The notes under the pieces: model-generated
What the model was told of the DNA's origin: nothing
Database searches by the model: none
The model's input: only the letters and a program-made list of their open reading frames with translations
Translations under genes and position numbers: made by a program
Assembly (NCBI GenBank): GCA_963840425.1
Contig: CAWIYZ010000015.1
Location: 1-64,000, forward strand
Reading direction: 5' to 3'
DNA: 64,000 nucleotides
From: CADEFX01 sp963840425
GTDB taxonomy: Bacteria; Pseudomonadota; Alphaproteobacteria; Rhizobiales; Hyphomicrobiaceae
Shown: positions 27,311 to 35,681 of the stretch, piece by piece
How the letters are laid out: each line of letters starts with the position of its first letter
How positions within the stretch are numbered: the stretch's first letter is position 1

Positions 27311-28198
27311 TCACCGTGCCGGCATATGTTGTCTGAACCAGTCGACAGTCTCGGCCATCACCTGGCTGAACGCAGGCTCGGTATAGACCTCGTAGTGCCC
27401 AAAACCTTTTAGGATGACGAGCCGCTTGGGCTCGCCTGCGCGGGCATAGAGCGCCTCGGACTCCTCTGGCGGCACGAGGCGATCATCGTCGGTTGCGATG
27501 AACAGGATCGGCCGGGGCGCAATCTTGTCCACCACCCACTCGGCATGAAAGCCCAGCGTTTCGTCGATGTACTCGAGAGGCAACGTGCCGATGGCTGCCG
27601 GGTTGGCGCGGCGGGCAGCCGCCGCAAGCTCGGCTGACTGGCGGTCTGCCAGCAGTATCTCGCTGCGGTCCGCGAGCTCAGACTGACCGTCGAGGACGCG
27701 CTTTTCCCTGTCCGCCTTCGATCGCTCCAGCAGATCGTGCCATTCGTCGGGGCGGCGCACGCTGCGCATCCACCGCTGCCCGTGTCCCACGCCGACGACG
27801 CTGACGATGCATCTGGCACGCTGATCGACGGCGCCGACCCAGACCACGGTCGCACCACCATAGCTCGTTCCGTAGAGACCCAAGTGACCCGCATCGGCCT
27901 CCGGCTGCAGACCGAGGAAGGTCAGCGCAGCTTGCACGTCGGCCACCCGGCTGTAGGGAGCAAGGCGGCTTCTCGCGCCTTCGCTTGCTCCCCAGCCTTT
28001 GTAGTCGAAGGTCAGCACGACGTATCCGGCCTCGTTCAGTACACGCGCGTTGTCGGGGAGATAGAGGTCCTTCACTCCCGTATAGCCGTGACAGAGCACG
28101 ATACCTGCGCGGCTTTCACCTGCGCCCAAGTTGTCAGGCACGTAGAGATCGCCGGAGAGCTTGCAACCCTCGCTGTAGAAGCTGACCGAACGCTTCAT
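27311..28198 (-). CDS. Alpha/beta hydrolase (peptidase S15/dienelactone hydrolase-like)
   Basis: This 295-residue protein has an alpha/beta-hydrolase fold. The segment GIVLCHGYTGVKDLYLPDN forms the oxyanion-side loop, and the nucleophile elbow is GTSYGG near residue 118. The acid lies in FIATDDDRLVPPEE, and the probable catalytic His in KGFGHYEVY near 272. No signal peptide is seen, so it is cytosolic, and its substrate is unknown. The ATG at 28198 (MKRSVSFYSEG) is preferred to a longer frame that would run back into nudC. It is probably co-transcribed with nudC, which ends 14 bp upstream. Confidence 0.82.
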   Translation of the reverse strand: MKRSVSFYSEGCKLSGDLYVPDNLGAGESRAGIVLCHGYTGVKDLYLPDNARVLNEAGYVVLTFDYKGWGASEGARSRLAPYSRVADVQAALTFLGLQPEADAGHLGLYGTSYGGATVVWVGAVDQRARCIVSVVGVGHGQRWMRSVRRPDEWHDLLERSKADREKRVLDGQSELADRSEILLADRQSAELAAAARRANPAAIGTLPLEYIDETLGFHAEWVVDKIAPRPILFIATDDDRLVPPEESEALYARAGEPKRLVILKGFGHYEVYTEPAFSQVMAETVDWFRQHMPAR

Positions 28199-28212
28199 GG
28201 TGGTCTCGTGGC

Positions 28213-29151
28213 TTAGCTGGGGAGCTTGCGCTCGACAAAACTGGCGATCAATGCGTTGGCGATGGCGTGAGGCGCCGGAGCAGTGAGCCCTTCCGGATGG
28301 CGGCGCTCGAGCATCAAGCTCGCTTCCTCGCGGGTGAACCAACGTGCCTCGGCGAGCTCATTCTTGTCGATCTGGATGTCGGTGGTCTCGGCATAGCCGA
28401 CGCAGCCGAGCATCAACGAATGGGGAAACGGCCAAGGCTGGCTCGAGTGGTAGACCACGCGTCCGACCTTGATGGAGGTCTCCTCGAGCACCTCGCGGCG
28501 AACCGCATGCTCGATGTCCTCGCCCGGCTCGAGAAAACCTGCCAGCGTCGAATACATCTTGTCTACGTAGCGGTGCTCGTGCGCGAGGATGCAGCGCTCG
28601 CCGTCCGTTATCAGCATGATGACTACCGGGTCCGTGCGCGGAAACCAATCCAGTCCGCAGCCCCAGCACTTCTTGCGCCAGCCACCATCCTTCATCAAAA
28701 GCGTCGAACCGCAACGGCCGCAGCAGCGGGCATTCTCGTGCCACTGCGCGAGCGCGCGTGCCTGTCCGGCCAGAGACAGCTCCTCGGGTGTGAGCGCGCC
28801 CTGCATGGCAAGCGACCGCAAATCCACCACCGGACGCAGATACGAAATCGCGCCTGGCGTGGCGCGGGCGAGATGGTCCGTGATGGGCAAGGCGAAATGA
28901 GCTGCGCCATCGGTACCAATGCCCAAAAAAAGGGCATCACCCAACGGCAGAGCGAGAGAGGCGACATCGTTTCCGCTTAGCCAGCGCAAGCTGGAGATTT
29001 GCCGATCGGGGCCCGAGATGATGACCGGCTTCAAGTCCACCAGCATCAGAAAACGGGCTGTTGGGTCCGCAGCGTGCGCCTTGAGCCAGGCCTCGTCGGA
29101 GCGTCTGGGTCCGGCGCGATCGAGCAAAGTTGTGGCGGCTACAGTCGGCAT
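28213..29151 (-). CDS. nudC: NAD+ diphosphatase NudC
   Basis: This Nudix hydrolase of about 312 residues cleaves NADH to NMNH and AMP and can remove NAD caps from RNA. The zinc ribbon is present as CCGRCGSTL and CWGCGLDWFPR around residues 140-170. It is followed by the Nudix box GFLEPGEDIEHAVRREVLEE near 205-224 and the NADH-recognition motif SSQPWPFPHSLM. The ATG at 29151 is chosen because the open frame upstream has no family similarity. It is divergent from the TRAP transporter operon. Confidence 0.94.
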   Translation of the reverse strand: MPTVAATTLLDRAGPRRSDEAWLKAHAADPTARFLMLVDLKPVIISGPDRQISSLRWLSGNDVASLALPLGDALFLGIGTDGAAHFALPITDHLARATPGAISYLRPVVDLRSLAMQGALTPEELSLAGQARALAQWHENARCCGRCGSTLLMKDGGWRKKCWGCGLDWFPRTDPVVIMLITDGERCILAHEHRYVDKMYSTLAGFLEPGEDIEHAVRREVLEETSIKVGRVVYHSSQPWPFPHSLMLGCVGYAETTDIQIDKNELAEARWFTREEASLMLERRHPEGLTAPAPHAIANALIASFVERKLPS

Positions 29152-29372
29152 CAGGTCGCCCTCCCCCTTGGGGCAGGAGAGCACAGGGATTGTGCCGGCG
29201 CAACGCCGCTGCCTCGAGGTAGGGTCATCCCCGATGATGGGAGAGGTTCCGCACCGAAATGCCAAGCACTACAAGTCATTCTTTAGGAGCAGTTTGTAGC
29301 GCGCGATTGACGAAGCATAGCAATTGCGTGCACTTTGGTTCCATCGTGTATCGATCGTATTGGGAGGAAAAC

Positions 29373-30479
29373 ATGGCGCGAACCCAGAAGCGTGGGCTCG
29401 TCGCAGGACTGGGGCTCGGCTTGGCCGTTGCGCTCAGCGGGCCTGCTGCGGCTCAGACCAAGACGCTGAAGATGCAGGCGACGTGGCCGGCATCGCAGAC
29501 GCTGTATGAGAATTTCACGGAATGGGCCAAGCGCGTCGACCAGCTGACGGCCGGCCGCATCAAGATCGAGACCATGCCCGCCGGACAGGTGGTCCCCGCG
29601 TTCGAGGTTCTCGATGCGACGCACAAGAAGGTCATCGACGGCGCGCATACCTGGCCGGGCTACTGGGTCGGCAAGAACAAGGCGGCCATCCTCTTCTCGG
29701 GCGGCCCCGGCGGTCCGCTGGGCATGGACTACATCGACTACCTGGGCTGGGTCTGGCACGGCGGCGGGCAGGAGCTTTACAACAAGTTCTACCGAGACAC
29801 GCTCAAGCTGAACGTGGTCGCATTCCACGTTCTGCCCTCGGGCCCGCAGGCACTCGGCTGGTTCAAGAAGAAGATCGAGAACCTGGCTGACTTCAAGGGC
29901 CAGAAGTGTCGCCAGACCGGCGTTGCCGCTGAGATCTTCAACGAGATGGGCATGCGCACCGTCAACATGCCGGGCGGCGAAATCGCTCCGGCGGCCGAGC
30001 GCGGCACCATCGACTGTGCCGAATGGGTCGGCGGCATCGAGGACATGCGGTTCGGCTTCCACAACATCTGGAAATGGCATTACGCCCCGTCGCTGCACGA
30101 GTCGGTAACGCTGGGTGAGATCGTTATCAATGGCGACGTGTGGAAGGAAATCAGCCCGCTCGATCAGGAGATCATTAGAGCGGCGGCCACGGAGACTTTG
30201 TTCAAGTGGTGGACAAGGTGGCAGAAGCAGAACGCTGATGCCGTCGTGGAGTTGAGGGAAAAGCACAAGGTCAACATCGAGCAGACGCCTCCCGAGATCA
30301 TGAAGGAATTCCTGGCTGCGTGGGACCGCCTCGCCGCCAAGGAGGCCGCGGCGAACCCGGTATTCAAGGAGGCTTGGGAGTCGCAGAAGGCGTATGCCTC
30401 GGTGGTCGTGCCGGGCAAGCGAACCTACTTCCCGAACTACGCCATCGCAGCCGAGCACTACTGGCCCGAGAAAAAGTAA
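29373..30479 (+). CDS. dctP: TRAP transporter substrate-binding protein DctP
   Basis: This 368-residue periplasmic receptor serves a tripartite ATP-independent transporter. It begins with a signal peptide (LVAGLGLGLAVALSGPAAAQ). The mature part shows DctP features: LKMQATWPASQTLYENF, GRIKIETMPAGQVVP, FKGQKCRQTGVAAEIFNEMG and the conserved PGGEIAPAAERGTIDCAEWV. The last resembles the oxo-/hydroxy-acid-binding (TakP-like) branch, so a carboxylate substrate is likely but not proven. A good GGGAGGA precedes the ATG. A terminator-like hairpin follows the gene. Confidence 0.93.
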   Translation: MARTQKRGLVAGLGLGLAVALSGPAAAQTKTLKMQATWPASQTLYENFTEWAKRVDQLTAGRIKIETMPAGQVVPAFEVLDATHKKVIDGAHTWPGYWVGKNKAAILFSGGPGGPLGMDYIDYLGWVWHGGGQELYNKFYRDTLKLNVVAFHVLPSGPQALGWFKKKIENLADFKGQKCRQTGVAAEIFNEMGMRTVNMPGGEIAPAAERGTIDCAEWVGGIEDMRFGFHNIWKWHYAPSLHESVTLGEIVINGDVWKEISPLDQEIIRAAATETLFKWWTRWQKQNADAVVELREKHKVNIEQTPPEIMKEFLAAWDRLAAKEAAANPVFKEAWESQKAYASVVVPGKRTYFPNYAIAAEHYWPEKK

Positions 30480-30494
30480 GCGTACACAATCAAC

Positions 30495-30526
30495 AAGAGG
30501 CCGCGACGAAAGTTGCGGCCTCTTTT
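30495..30526 (+). terminator. Intra-operon rho-independent terminator-like hairpin
   Basis: A 10-bp perfect stem AAGAGGCCGC/GCGGCCTCTT (30495-30504 with 30515-30524) has a 10-nt loop and is followed by T residues. It sits between dctP and dctQ in the same direction. Partial termination or mRNA protection here would give more binding protein than permease, as is common in binding-protein-dependent transporters. Confidence 0.8.
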
Positions 30527-30582
30527 GCGATCAGAGACTGACCGCACGTTTGGGTGTCTGACGACGTTACGTGGAGACGCGC

Positions 30583-31134
30583 ATGGAACAGCCGTCCGGC
30601 GGCTATCTCTTGATCATACGCGTGATCGACAAGATCACCGAATGGACGGGATATCTTTTTACGCTCATCATCATACCCCTCATCTTCGCCAACGTGATCG
30701 AGGTGTTTCGACGTTATGTCATGAACGACCCGACCATTTGGGCGCTTGACGTAACCACGATGTCCTATGGCGCGCTGTTCATGCTGGGCTGCGCCTACGC
30801 CTTGCTCAAGGGCGCACACGTGCGCACCGACATGCTGTGGGACAAGTTCTCGACCCGCAAGAAGGGCTGGATCGACACGATCGCCTATGTGGTGTTCTTC
30901 CTGCCAACGATGGCCGTTCTCACCGTCATGTCGGTTGACGACTTCCTCTACTCCATGAGCATCAATGAAAAGTCCAACTCCGGCGCTTGGCAGCCGATCA
31001 TCTGGCCATTGCGCGGCACCATCCCGCTTGCTTTCGCGCTGCTTTTCTTGCAGGGCGTTTCTGAGCTCTTGAAGAGCTTGTGGGCTGCTCGCACGGGCGA
31101 AGAGCTCGTGCATCACGAGAAGATCGAAGTGTGA
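30583..31134 (+). CDS. dctQ: TRAP transporter small permease DctQ
   Basis: This four-helix small membrane subunit of about 183 residues belongs to a TRAP transporter. Hydrophobic segments lie around residues 18-40 (GYLFTLIIIPLIFANVIEVF), 58-80, 95-115 and 138-158. The pattern MSYGALFMLGCAYALLKGAHVRTDM is characteristic of DctQ. An in-frame GTG at 30571 is an alternative start. It ends 7 bp before dctM, with which it forms the membrane complex. Confidence 0.92.
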   Translation: MEQPSGGYLLIIRVIDKITEWTGYLFTLIIIPLIFANVIEVFRRYVMNDPTIWALDVTTMSYGALFMLGCAYALLKGAHVRTDMLWDKFSTRKKGWIDTIAYVVFFLPTMAVLTVMSVDDFLYSMSINEKSNSGAWQPIIWPLRGTIPLAFALLFLQGVSELLKSLWAARTGEELVHHEKIEV

Positions 31135-31141
31135 GGCGGCC

Positions 31142-32482
31142 ATGAGCTTCAACGAAACACTCGGCATGATCATGCTGTTCGGCATGGTCGTGGTCATCTT
31201 CATCGGCTTTCCGATCTCGTTCACTCTGCTCTTCCTCGCCCTAGTGTTCGGCGGTTTCGGCCTGGGCTGGCTGCAAACATTTGATCTGGCCTATCTCCAG
31301 ATCTGGGGCACGATGAAAGACGAGATCCTGCCGGCGGTGCCGCTCTTCATTTTCATGGGGTTCATGACCGAGCAGGCCGGTCTCATGGAGCGGCTGTTCA
31401 TGGCGCTCCGGCACATGCTGGCACCCGTCCGCGGTGCGCTGTACCTGGCCGTCATTCTCACGGCCACCATCTTCGCCATGGCCACCGGCATCGTCGGAGC
31501 CGCAGTGACCGTGCTCGGCATCATGGCCGGACCGATCATGATCAAGACTGGTTATGACGCGCGCCTGTCGTCGGGCGCCATTGCAGCGGGTGGCACACTA
31601 GGAATTCTCATTCCCCCGAGCGTCATGCTGGTCGTCATGGGCCCGACCATGGGCGTGCCTGTGAACCTGCTGTATTCGGCAGCGTTCGGCCCAGGCTTAG
31701 TGCTCGCCAGCATGTACATGATCTATTGCCTGACCAGAAGCTTCTTCAACCCGGCGCTTGGACCGCCGGTGCCACCCGAGGAGCGGGTCGGCAGCGTTGC
31801 CATCATCATGAAGGAGGTGCTGATTGGCGTACTGCCGCTGGTTGTTCTCATCGGCTTCACGTTGGGAACGATCCTCATGGGGCTGGCAACGCCGACGGAA
31901 GCCTCCTCGTGCGGGGCATTCGGTGCAACGCTCCTTGCGCTGCTCTACCGCAAGCTGACGTTCACCGCTCTCAAGAATGCCGCAGTCTCCACCATGGTGA
32001 CCTCGAGCATGGTGCTGATGCTGGCTGTCGCGTCGAACGTGTTCGGCGCTGTCTTCACGAAATTGGGCGCAGCCGGCCTCATCACCAACACGCTGGTCGG
32101 GCTGCCGTGGCCAGACATCTGGAAGCTCGCACTGATCATGGTGCTGATCTTCATCCTGGGTTGGCCGTTTGAGTGGCCAGCCATCATCCTCGTATTCCTG
32201 CCGATCTTCCTGCCAGTGGTGGAGAAGCTGCAGCTCGGCATGAACAAGCTCGAGATGCTCATCTGGTTCGGCACCTTGACAGCGGTCAATCTGCAGACGG
32301 CCTATCTCAGTCCTCCGGTGGCCATGTCCGCCTACTACTTGCGCAATGTGGTTCCGCAATGGAGCTTGGGCACCATCTACAAGGGCATGGCCGACTACAT
32401 GGTGATCCAGGTCATCGCTCTCATCGCGCTGTTCATGTGGCCGGACATTGCACTCTGGCTGGTGCGCGTGCTCCGCAATTAG
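31142..32482 (+). CDS. dctM: TRAP transporter large permease DctM
   Basis: This 446-residue multi-helix protein is the transport subunit, probably sodium driven as in characterised TRAP systems. DctM hallmarks visible are ATGIVGAAVTVLGIMAGP, the loop GTLGILIPPSVMLVVMG and ATPTEASSCGAFGA, and a C-terminal MWPDIALWL. It completes the dctPQM set. The SRP RNA promoter begins 5 bp after its stop codon. Confidence 0.94.
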   Translation: MSFNETLGMIMLFGMVVVIFIGFPISFTLLFLALVFGGFGLGWLQTFDLAYLQIWGTMKDEILPAVPLFIFMGFMTEQAGLMERLFMALRHMLAPVRGALYLAVILTATIFAMATGIVGAAVTVLGIMAGPIMIKTGYDARLSSGAIAAGGTLGILIPPSVMLVVMGPTMGVPVNLLYSAAFGPGLVLASMYMIYCLTRSFFNPALGPPVPPEERVGSVAIIMKEVLIGVLPLVVLIGFTLGTILMGLATPTEASSCGAFGATLLALLYRKLTFTALKNAAVSTMVTSSMVLMLAVASNVFGAVFTKLGAAGLITNTLVGLPWPDIWKLALIMVLIFILGWPFEWPAIILVFLPIFLPVVEKLQLGMNKLEMLIWFGTLTAVNLQTAYLSPPVAMSAYYLRNVVPQWSLGTIYKGMADYMVIQVIALIALFMWPDIALWLVRVLRN

Positions 32483-32487
32483 ACCGG

Positions 32488-32516
32488 TTGTCAGGCGGCG
32501 CCGGCCTCATTAGATA
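32488..32516 (+). promoter_or_regulatory. Sigma-70 type promoter of SRP RNA
   Basis: A TTGTCA (-35, 32488-32493) and TAGATA (-10, 32511-32516) are separated by exactly 17 bp. Transcription would start about 6 bp downstream, at the predicted 5' end of the SRP RNA. Position and spacing both support the call. Confidence 0.75.
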
Positions 32517-32520
32517 AGAG

Positions 32521-32620
32521 CTGGGAGGTTGGCGGCGGACGCGTCCCTCGCCAACCGGGTCAGGTCCGGAAGGAAGCAGCCCTAACGATTCGGACACGGG
32601 TCACTGTCCAGCCTCCCGCT
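32521..32620 (+). ncRNA. ffs: Signal recognition particle RNA (4.5S, small bacterial type)
   Basis: The strongly conserved domain IV core GGTCAGGTCCGGAAGGAAGC followed by AGCCCTAACGA is present around 32557-32588. The ends pair: CTGGGAGGTTGG at the 5' end with CCAGCCTCCCGC at the 3' end, giving the expected hairpin of about 100 nt. It binds Ffh to target membrane proteins co-translationally. It lies directly upstream of dnaX, as in other Rhizobiales. Confidence 0.95.
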
Positions 32621-32701
32621 ATTCCTGGTCGCGCTGGCGTCAGGAACGCCACCGCGCGTGCGGGACGCGCCCGCCGGGCCTGGTTCGGAGGCAACCGGTC
32701 G

Positions 32702-34555
32702 ATGGCCAAGAAGGGTTCTTCACTACCACCGTCTGAAGTATCAGGGACTGGGCAAGGGTTGCTCGGAGACATGGCTGCTGCGCAAACCGCCGCCCCGGAC
32801 TTGATCGGGAGTCCCGCTAGCGTTGGCCAGCCCTACGTCGTGCTTGCGCGCAAGTATCGTCCGCAAACCTTCGACGATCTGATCGGCCAGGACGCCATGG
32901 TGAGAACGCTCAGGAATGCGTTCTCCGCCGACCGTATCGCGCAAGGCTACATGCTGACCGGGGTGCGCGGGGTCGGCAAGACGACGACCGCGCGTATCCT
33001 GGCGCGGGCCCTCAACTACACCAAGGCGGGCTTGCCGGATCGCCCGACCACCGACATGCCCGATTTCGGGGTGCACTGTCAGGAGATCATGGAGAGCCGC
33101 CATCCCGACGTGTTGGAGATGGACGCGGCATCCAATACGGGCGTCGACAATATACGGGAGATCATCGAAAGCGCGCGCTACAAGCCGTTGTCCGCGCGTT
33201 TCAAAGTGTACGTCATCGACGAAGTACACATGCTTTCGAAGGGCGCCTTCAATGCCCTCTTGAAGACGCTCGAGGAGCCGCCCGCACACGTCAAGTTCAT
33301 CTTTGCCACCACCGAGGTGCGCAAGGTTCCCGTTACAGTGCTGTCGCGCTGTCAGCGGTTCGATCTGCGTCGCGTCGACGTAGCGACCTTGGCGCGGCAC
33401 TTCCGAGGCATCGCCGGTAAGGAGGGCTGGCAGGCCGAGGATGATGCACTGACGCTCATTGCGCGGGCTGCCGAGGGCTCGGTTCGCGACGGATTGTCCC
33501 TCCTCGATCAGGCTGCGGCCATGGGTAGTGGATTGATCGAGGGCGCGACGGTGCGTGCCATGCTGGGATTGGCGGACCGCGGCCGTCTCTTCGATCTGTT
33601 GGACCAGATGTTTCGCGGGCAGTCCGGAAAGGTGCTCCAAAGCTTTGCCGCGCTGCATCTGGATGGTGCGGATCCGATCCAAGTGCTCGCCGATCTGGCC
33701 GAGGCGGTGCACACAATGGCCCGTGCCAAGACGGCGGGCATCGAAGCGGCGGGTGAGGCGTTGCCGGCAGAGGAGCGGCGGCGGGTGGAATTGCTGGCTG
33801 CAGGCCTGTCGGTCCCGCTGTTGTCACGCGCTTGGCAAATGCTGCTCAAAGGATTGGAAGAAGCCGGCAAGGCGCCCGATCCGTTGGCCGCTGCGGAGAT
33901 GGTCCTCATCCGCATCGCGTATACGGCCGACCTTCCAACTCCGCAGGACGTGGTGCGTGCGCTCGGCGGCGCTGCGGCATCGCACAGACGAGAGCGTCAC
34001 GAGACCGTCTCCCCGAACGGCACCGAAGAAGAGCGCGTGCCGCGGGGAGAGCGTGCGCTGCGAGGCCAGTCGGAGGCTGCGGCAGACGACTACGCTCCTA
34101 TAGAGGAGGACGAGGCGAGCACGGACGAGCAGGTGGCGTTTGGCGAGCTCGAGGGGTCGGCCCAGCCACAGACATTCGCTGACATCGTCGGGTTGGCGGG
34201 ACGTCATCGGGACGCGCGACTCAAGGTCCATCTGGAGGAGCACGTCAGTCTCGTGCGCTTCGACCCGTCCGGCAGTATCGATCTCGGACTGCTTCCGGGG
34301 GCGCCCACGACGCTCGCCAACGAGCTCAGAGAGAAGATCAACAAATGGACCGGACGACGCTGGATTATTGCCATCAGCACGGCGCCAGGGGAGCCGCCGC
34401 TGGGCGAGACGCGGCGTCGGCACGAGGCGGAGGAGATCGCCGCGATTGCCCATCACCCAGTGATCAAGGCAGTGCTCGAACGTTTTCCTGACGCGAAGAT
34501 CGCGGGAGTGCGACGCTCCGGCCCGCGCTCCGATGACGATCAGGCGGCGGGCTGA
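32702..34555 (+). CDS. dnaX: DNA polymerase III subunits gamma and tau
   Basis: This 617-residue clamp-loader ATPase has LARKYRPQTFDDLIGQDAMV, the Walker A GVRGVGKTTTAR near residue 100, the Walker B region VYVIDEVHMLS, and the sensor-1 region FATTEVRKVPVTVLSRCQRF. The zinc-module region (ALNYTKAGLPDRPTTD to GVHCQEIM) retains only one of the usual four cysteines. A tau-type C-terminal extension from about residue 430 starts with an acidic linker. No programmed frameshift signal was recognised. It is followed by ybaB. Confidence 0.96.
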   Translation: MAKKGSSLPPSEVSGTGQGLLGDMAAAQTAAPDLIGSPASVGQPYVVLARKYRPQTFDDLIGQDAMVRTLRNAFSADRIAQGYMLTGVRGVGKTTTARILARALNYTKAGLPDRPTTDMPDFGVHCQEIMESRHPDVLEMDAASNTGVDNIREIIESARYKPLSARFKVYVIDEVHMLSKGAFNALLKTLEEPPAHVKFIFATTEVRKVPVTVLSRCQRFDLRRVDVATLARHFRGIAGKEGWQAEDDALTLIARAAEGSVRDGLSLLDQAAAMGSGLIEGATVRAMLGLADRGRLFDLLDQMFRGQSGKVLQSFAALHLDGADPIQVLADLAEAVHTMARAKTAGIEAAGEALPAEERRRVELLAAGLSVPLLSRAWQMLLKGLEEAGKAPDPLAAAEMVLIRIAYTADLPTPQDVVRALGGAAASHRRERHETVSPNGTEEERVPRGERALRGQSEAAADDYAPIEEDEASTDEQVAFGELEGSAQPQTFADIVGLAGRHRDARLKVHLEEHVSLVRFDPSGSIDLGLLPGAPTTLANELREKINKWTGRRWIIAISTAPGEPPLGETRRRHEAEEIAAIAHHPVIKAVLERFPDAKIAGVRRSGPRSDDDQAAG

Positions 34556-34603
34556 GATCGTTCGTCGACGTGCCTCATCCGCTGACTACGCAGAGGACAA
34601 GCG

Positions 34604-34924
34604 ATGAAAGATTTGATGAAGATGATGAAGCAGGCTCAAGAGCTGCAATCCCGCATGCAAAAGGTGCAAGAGGAGCTGACAGCCCTGGAAATCGAGGGTC
34701 AGGCGGGGGCGGGAGCGGTACGCGTGACGCTCAATGGCAAAGGCGAAATGCGTGCGCTCCGCATCGATCCGAGCCTCATGAAACCCGGTGAGGCCGAAAT
34801 CGTCGAGGATCTCGTATTGGCAGCGTTCCAGGATGCCAAGGCGAAGGTCGAGGCCCAGATGCAGGAGAAAATGCAGGACATTGCTGGCGGTCTGCCGCTC
34901 CCTCCCGGTCTGAAGCTGTTTTGA
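34604..34924 (+). CDS. Nucleoid-associated protein, YbaB/EbfC family
   Basis: This 106-residue protein has an N-terminal helix MKDLMKMMKQAQELQSRMQK and the conserved core GAVRVTLNGKGEMRALRID. A C-terminal helix and the tail GGLPLPPGLKLF complete the family pattern. YbaB dimers bind DNA and coat the nucleoid. It lies 48 bp after dnaX. recR, its usual next neighbour, is displaced about 3.8 kb downstream by a sigma/anti-sigma/protease block. Confidence 0.95.
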   Translation: MKDLMKMMKQAQELQSRMQKVQEELTALEIEGQAGAGAVRVTLNGKGEMRALRIDPSLMKPGEAEIVEDLVLAAFQDAKAKVEAQMQEKMQDIAGGLPLPPGLKLF

Positions 34925-35092
34925 CCGGCAGCGACAAAGCGACGCTTTGCTGCCTACTTTCTCCTGCAGCCTCTACTGAGGGCGATTCGCCTCGGCAGTC
35001 GATTGATCGCGCGGGGCGGGTCTCTTCCTCGGTGTGCGTCCCTGGTGCCTGGGATCCTGCCGGCACCCGGAAACTTCCTAGCGGCGAGAATA

Positions 35093-35111
35093 AACGGCCT
35101 TTTTGGCCGTT
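35093..35111. repeat. Short perfect inverted repeat before the sigma gene
   Basis: AACGGCC (35093-35099) and GGCCGTT (35105-35111) are separated by TTTTT, within the 217-bp gap between ybaB and the sigma factor. The sequence after the stem is not T-rich, so this is a weak terminator at best. It could equally be an operator. Confidence 0.45.
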
Positions 35112-35141
35112 GTTAGCCGTGACTCGCGGGGAGGCAAGCGC

Positions 35142-35681
35142 GTGACGGAAGACCTCCGCACACGAATGGTCGAGCTACTGCCGCGTCTGAGACGGTTTGC
35201 CTATGCGTTGACGGGCGATTTGGACCAGGGTGACGATCTGGTCCAGGAGGCTTGTGCGCGGGCGTTGTCGCGAGTGGATCAGTTTCAACCCGGAACGAGA
35301 TTTGACAGTTGGATGTTTCGCATCGCCCAGAATCTCTGGCTGGACAGGGTGAGAGCCACGCGAGTGCGGGGGCCAGTGGTCGACCTGGATGCAGCGTCTG
35401 CGGTGGCCTACACGGACGGGCGCTCGGTAACGGAGAGCCGCCTGACATTGCAGGCAGTCATGCAGGCCATGTCCAAGCTGCCCTCCGATCTGCAGGTGCT
35501 CCTGGCGCTCGTGTGCATAGACGGCCGATCGTATCAGGAGGCGGCGGATATTACCGGAACCCCGATAGGCACGGTGATGAGCCGTCTCGCCCGAGCCAGA
35601 CGCACGTTGCATGAGCTTATGGATCATAGCCCCACCCTTTCGCCGAAGTCATCAACGGAGGCGCGCCATGCCGGAAGTTAG
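35142..35681 (+). CDS. ECF-type RNA polymerase sigma factor
   Basis: This 179-residue sigma-70 family protein has only regions 2 and 4. Region 2 is DLDQGDDLVQEACARALSRV and FDSWMFRIAQNLWLDRVRA (about residues 25-75). Region 4 is LPSDLQVLLALVCIDGRSYQEAADITGTPIGTVMSRLARAR (about 115-157). The GTG start at 35142 is preceded by GGGGAGG. A frame open upstream from a TTG at 35103 lacks such a site. Its end overlaps the next gene by 14 bp, an arrangement typical of an ECF sigma and its anti-sigma. It interrupts the dnaX-ybaB-recR synteny. Confidence 0.88.
   Translation: MTEDLRTRMVELLPRLRRFAYALTGDLDQGDDLVQEACARALSRVDQFQPGTRFDSWMFRIAQNLWLDRVRATRVRGPVVDLDAASAVAYTDGRSVTESRLTLQAVMQAMSKLPSDLQVLLALVCIDGRSYQEAADITGTPIGTVMSRLARARRTLHELMDHSPTLSPKSSTEARHAGS

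Noticed and set aside
35059..35111. EcfG-type (GGAAC...CGTT) promoter for the sigma gene
   Set aside because: GGAAAC is followed by poorly spaced downstream bases with no proper -10 match, so the call was not supported.
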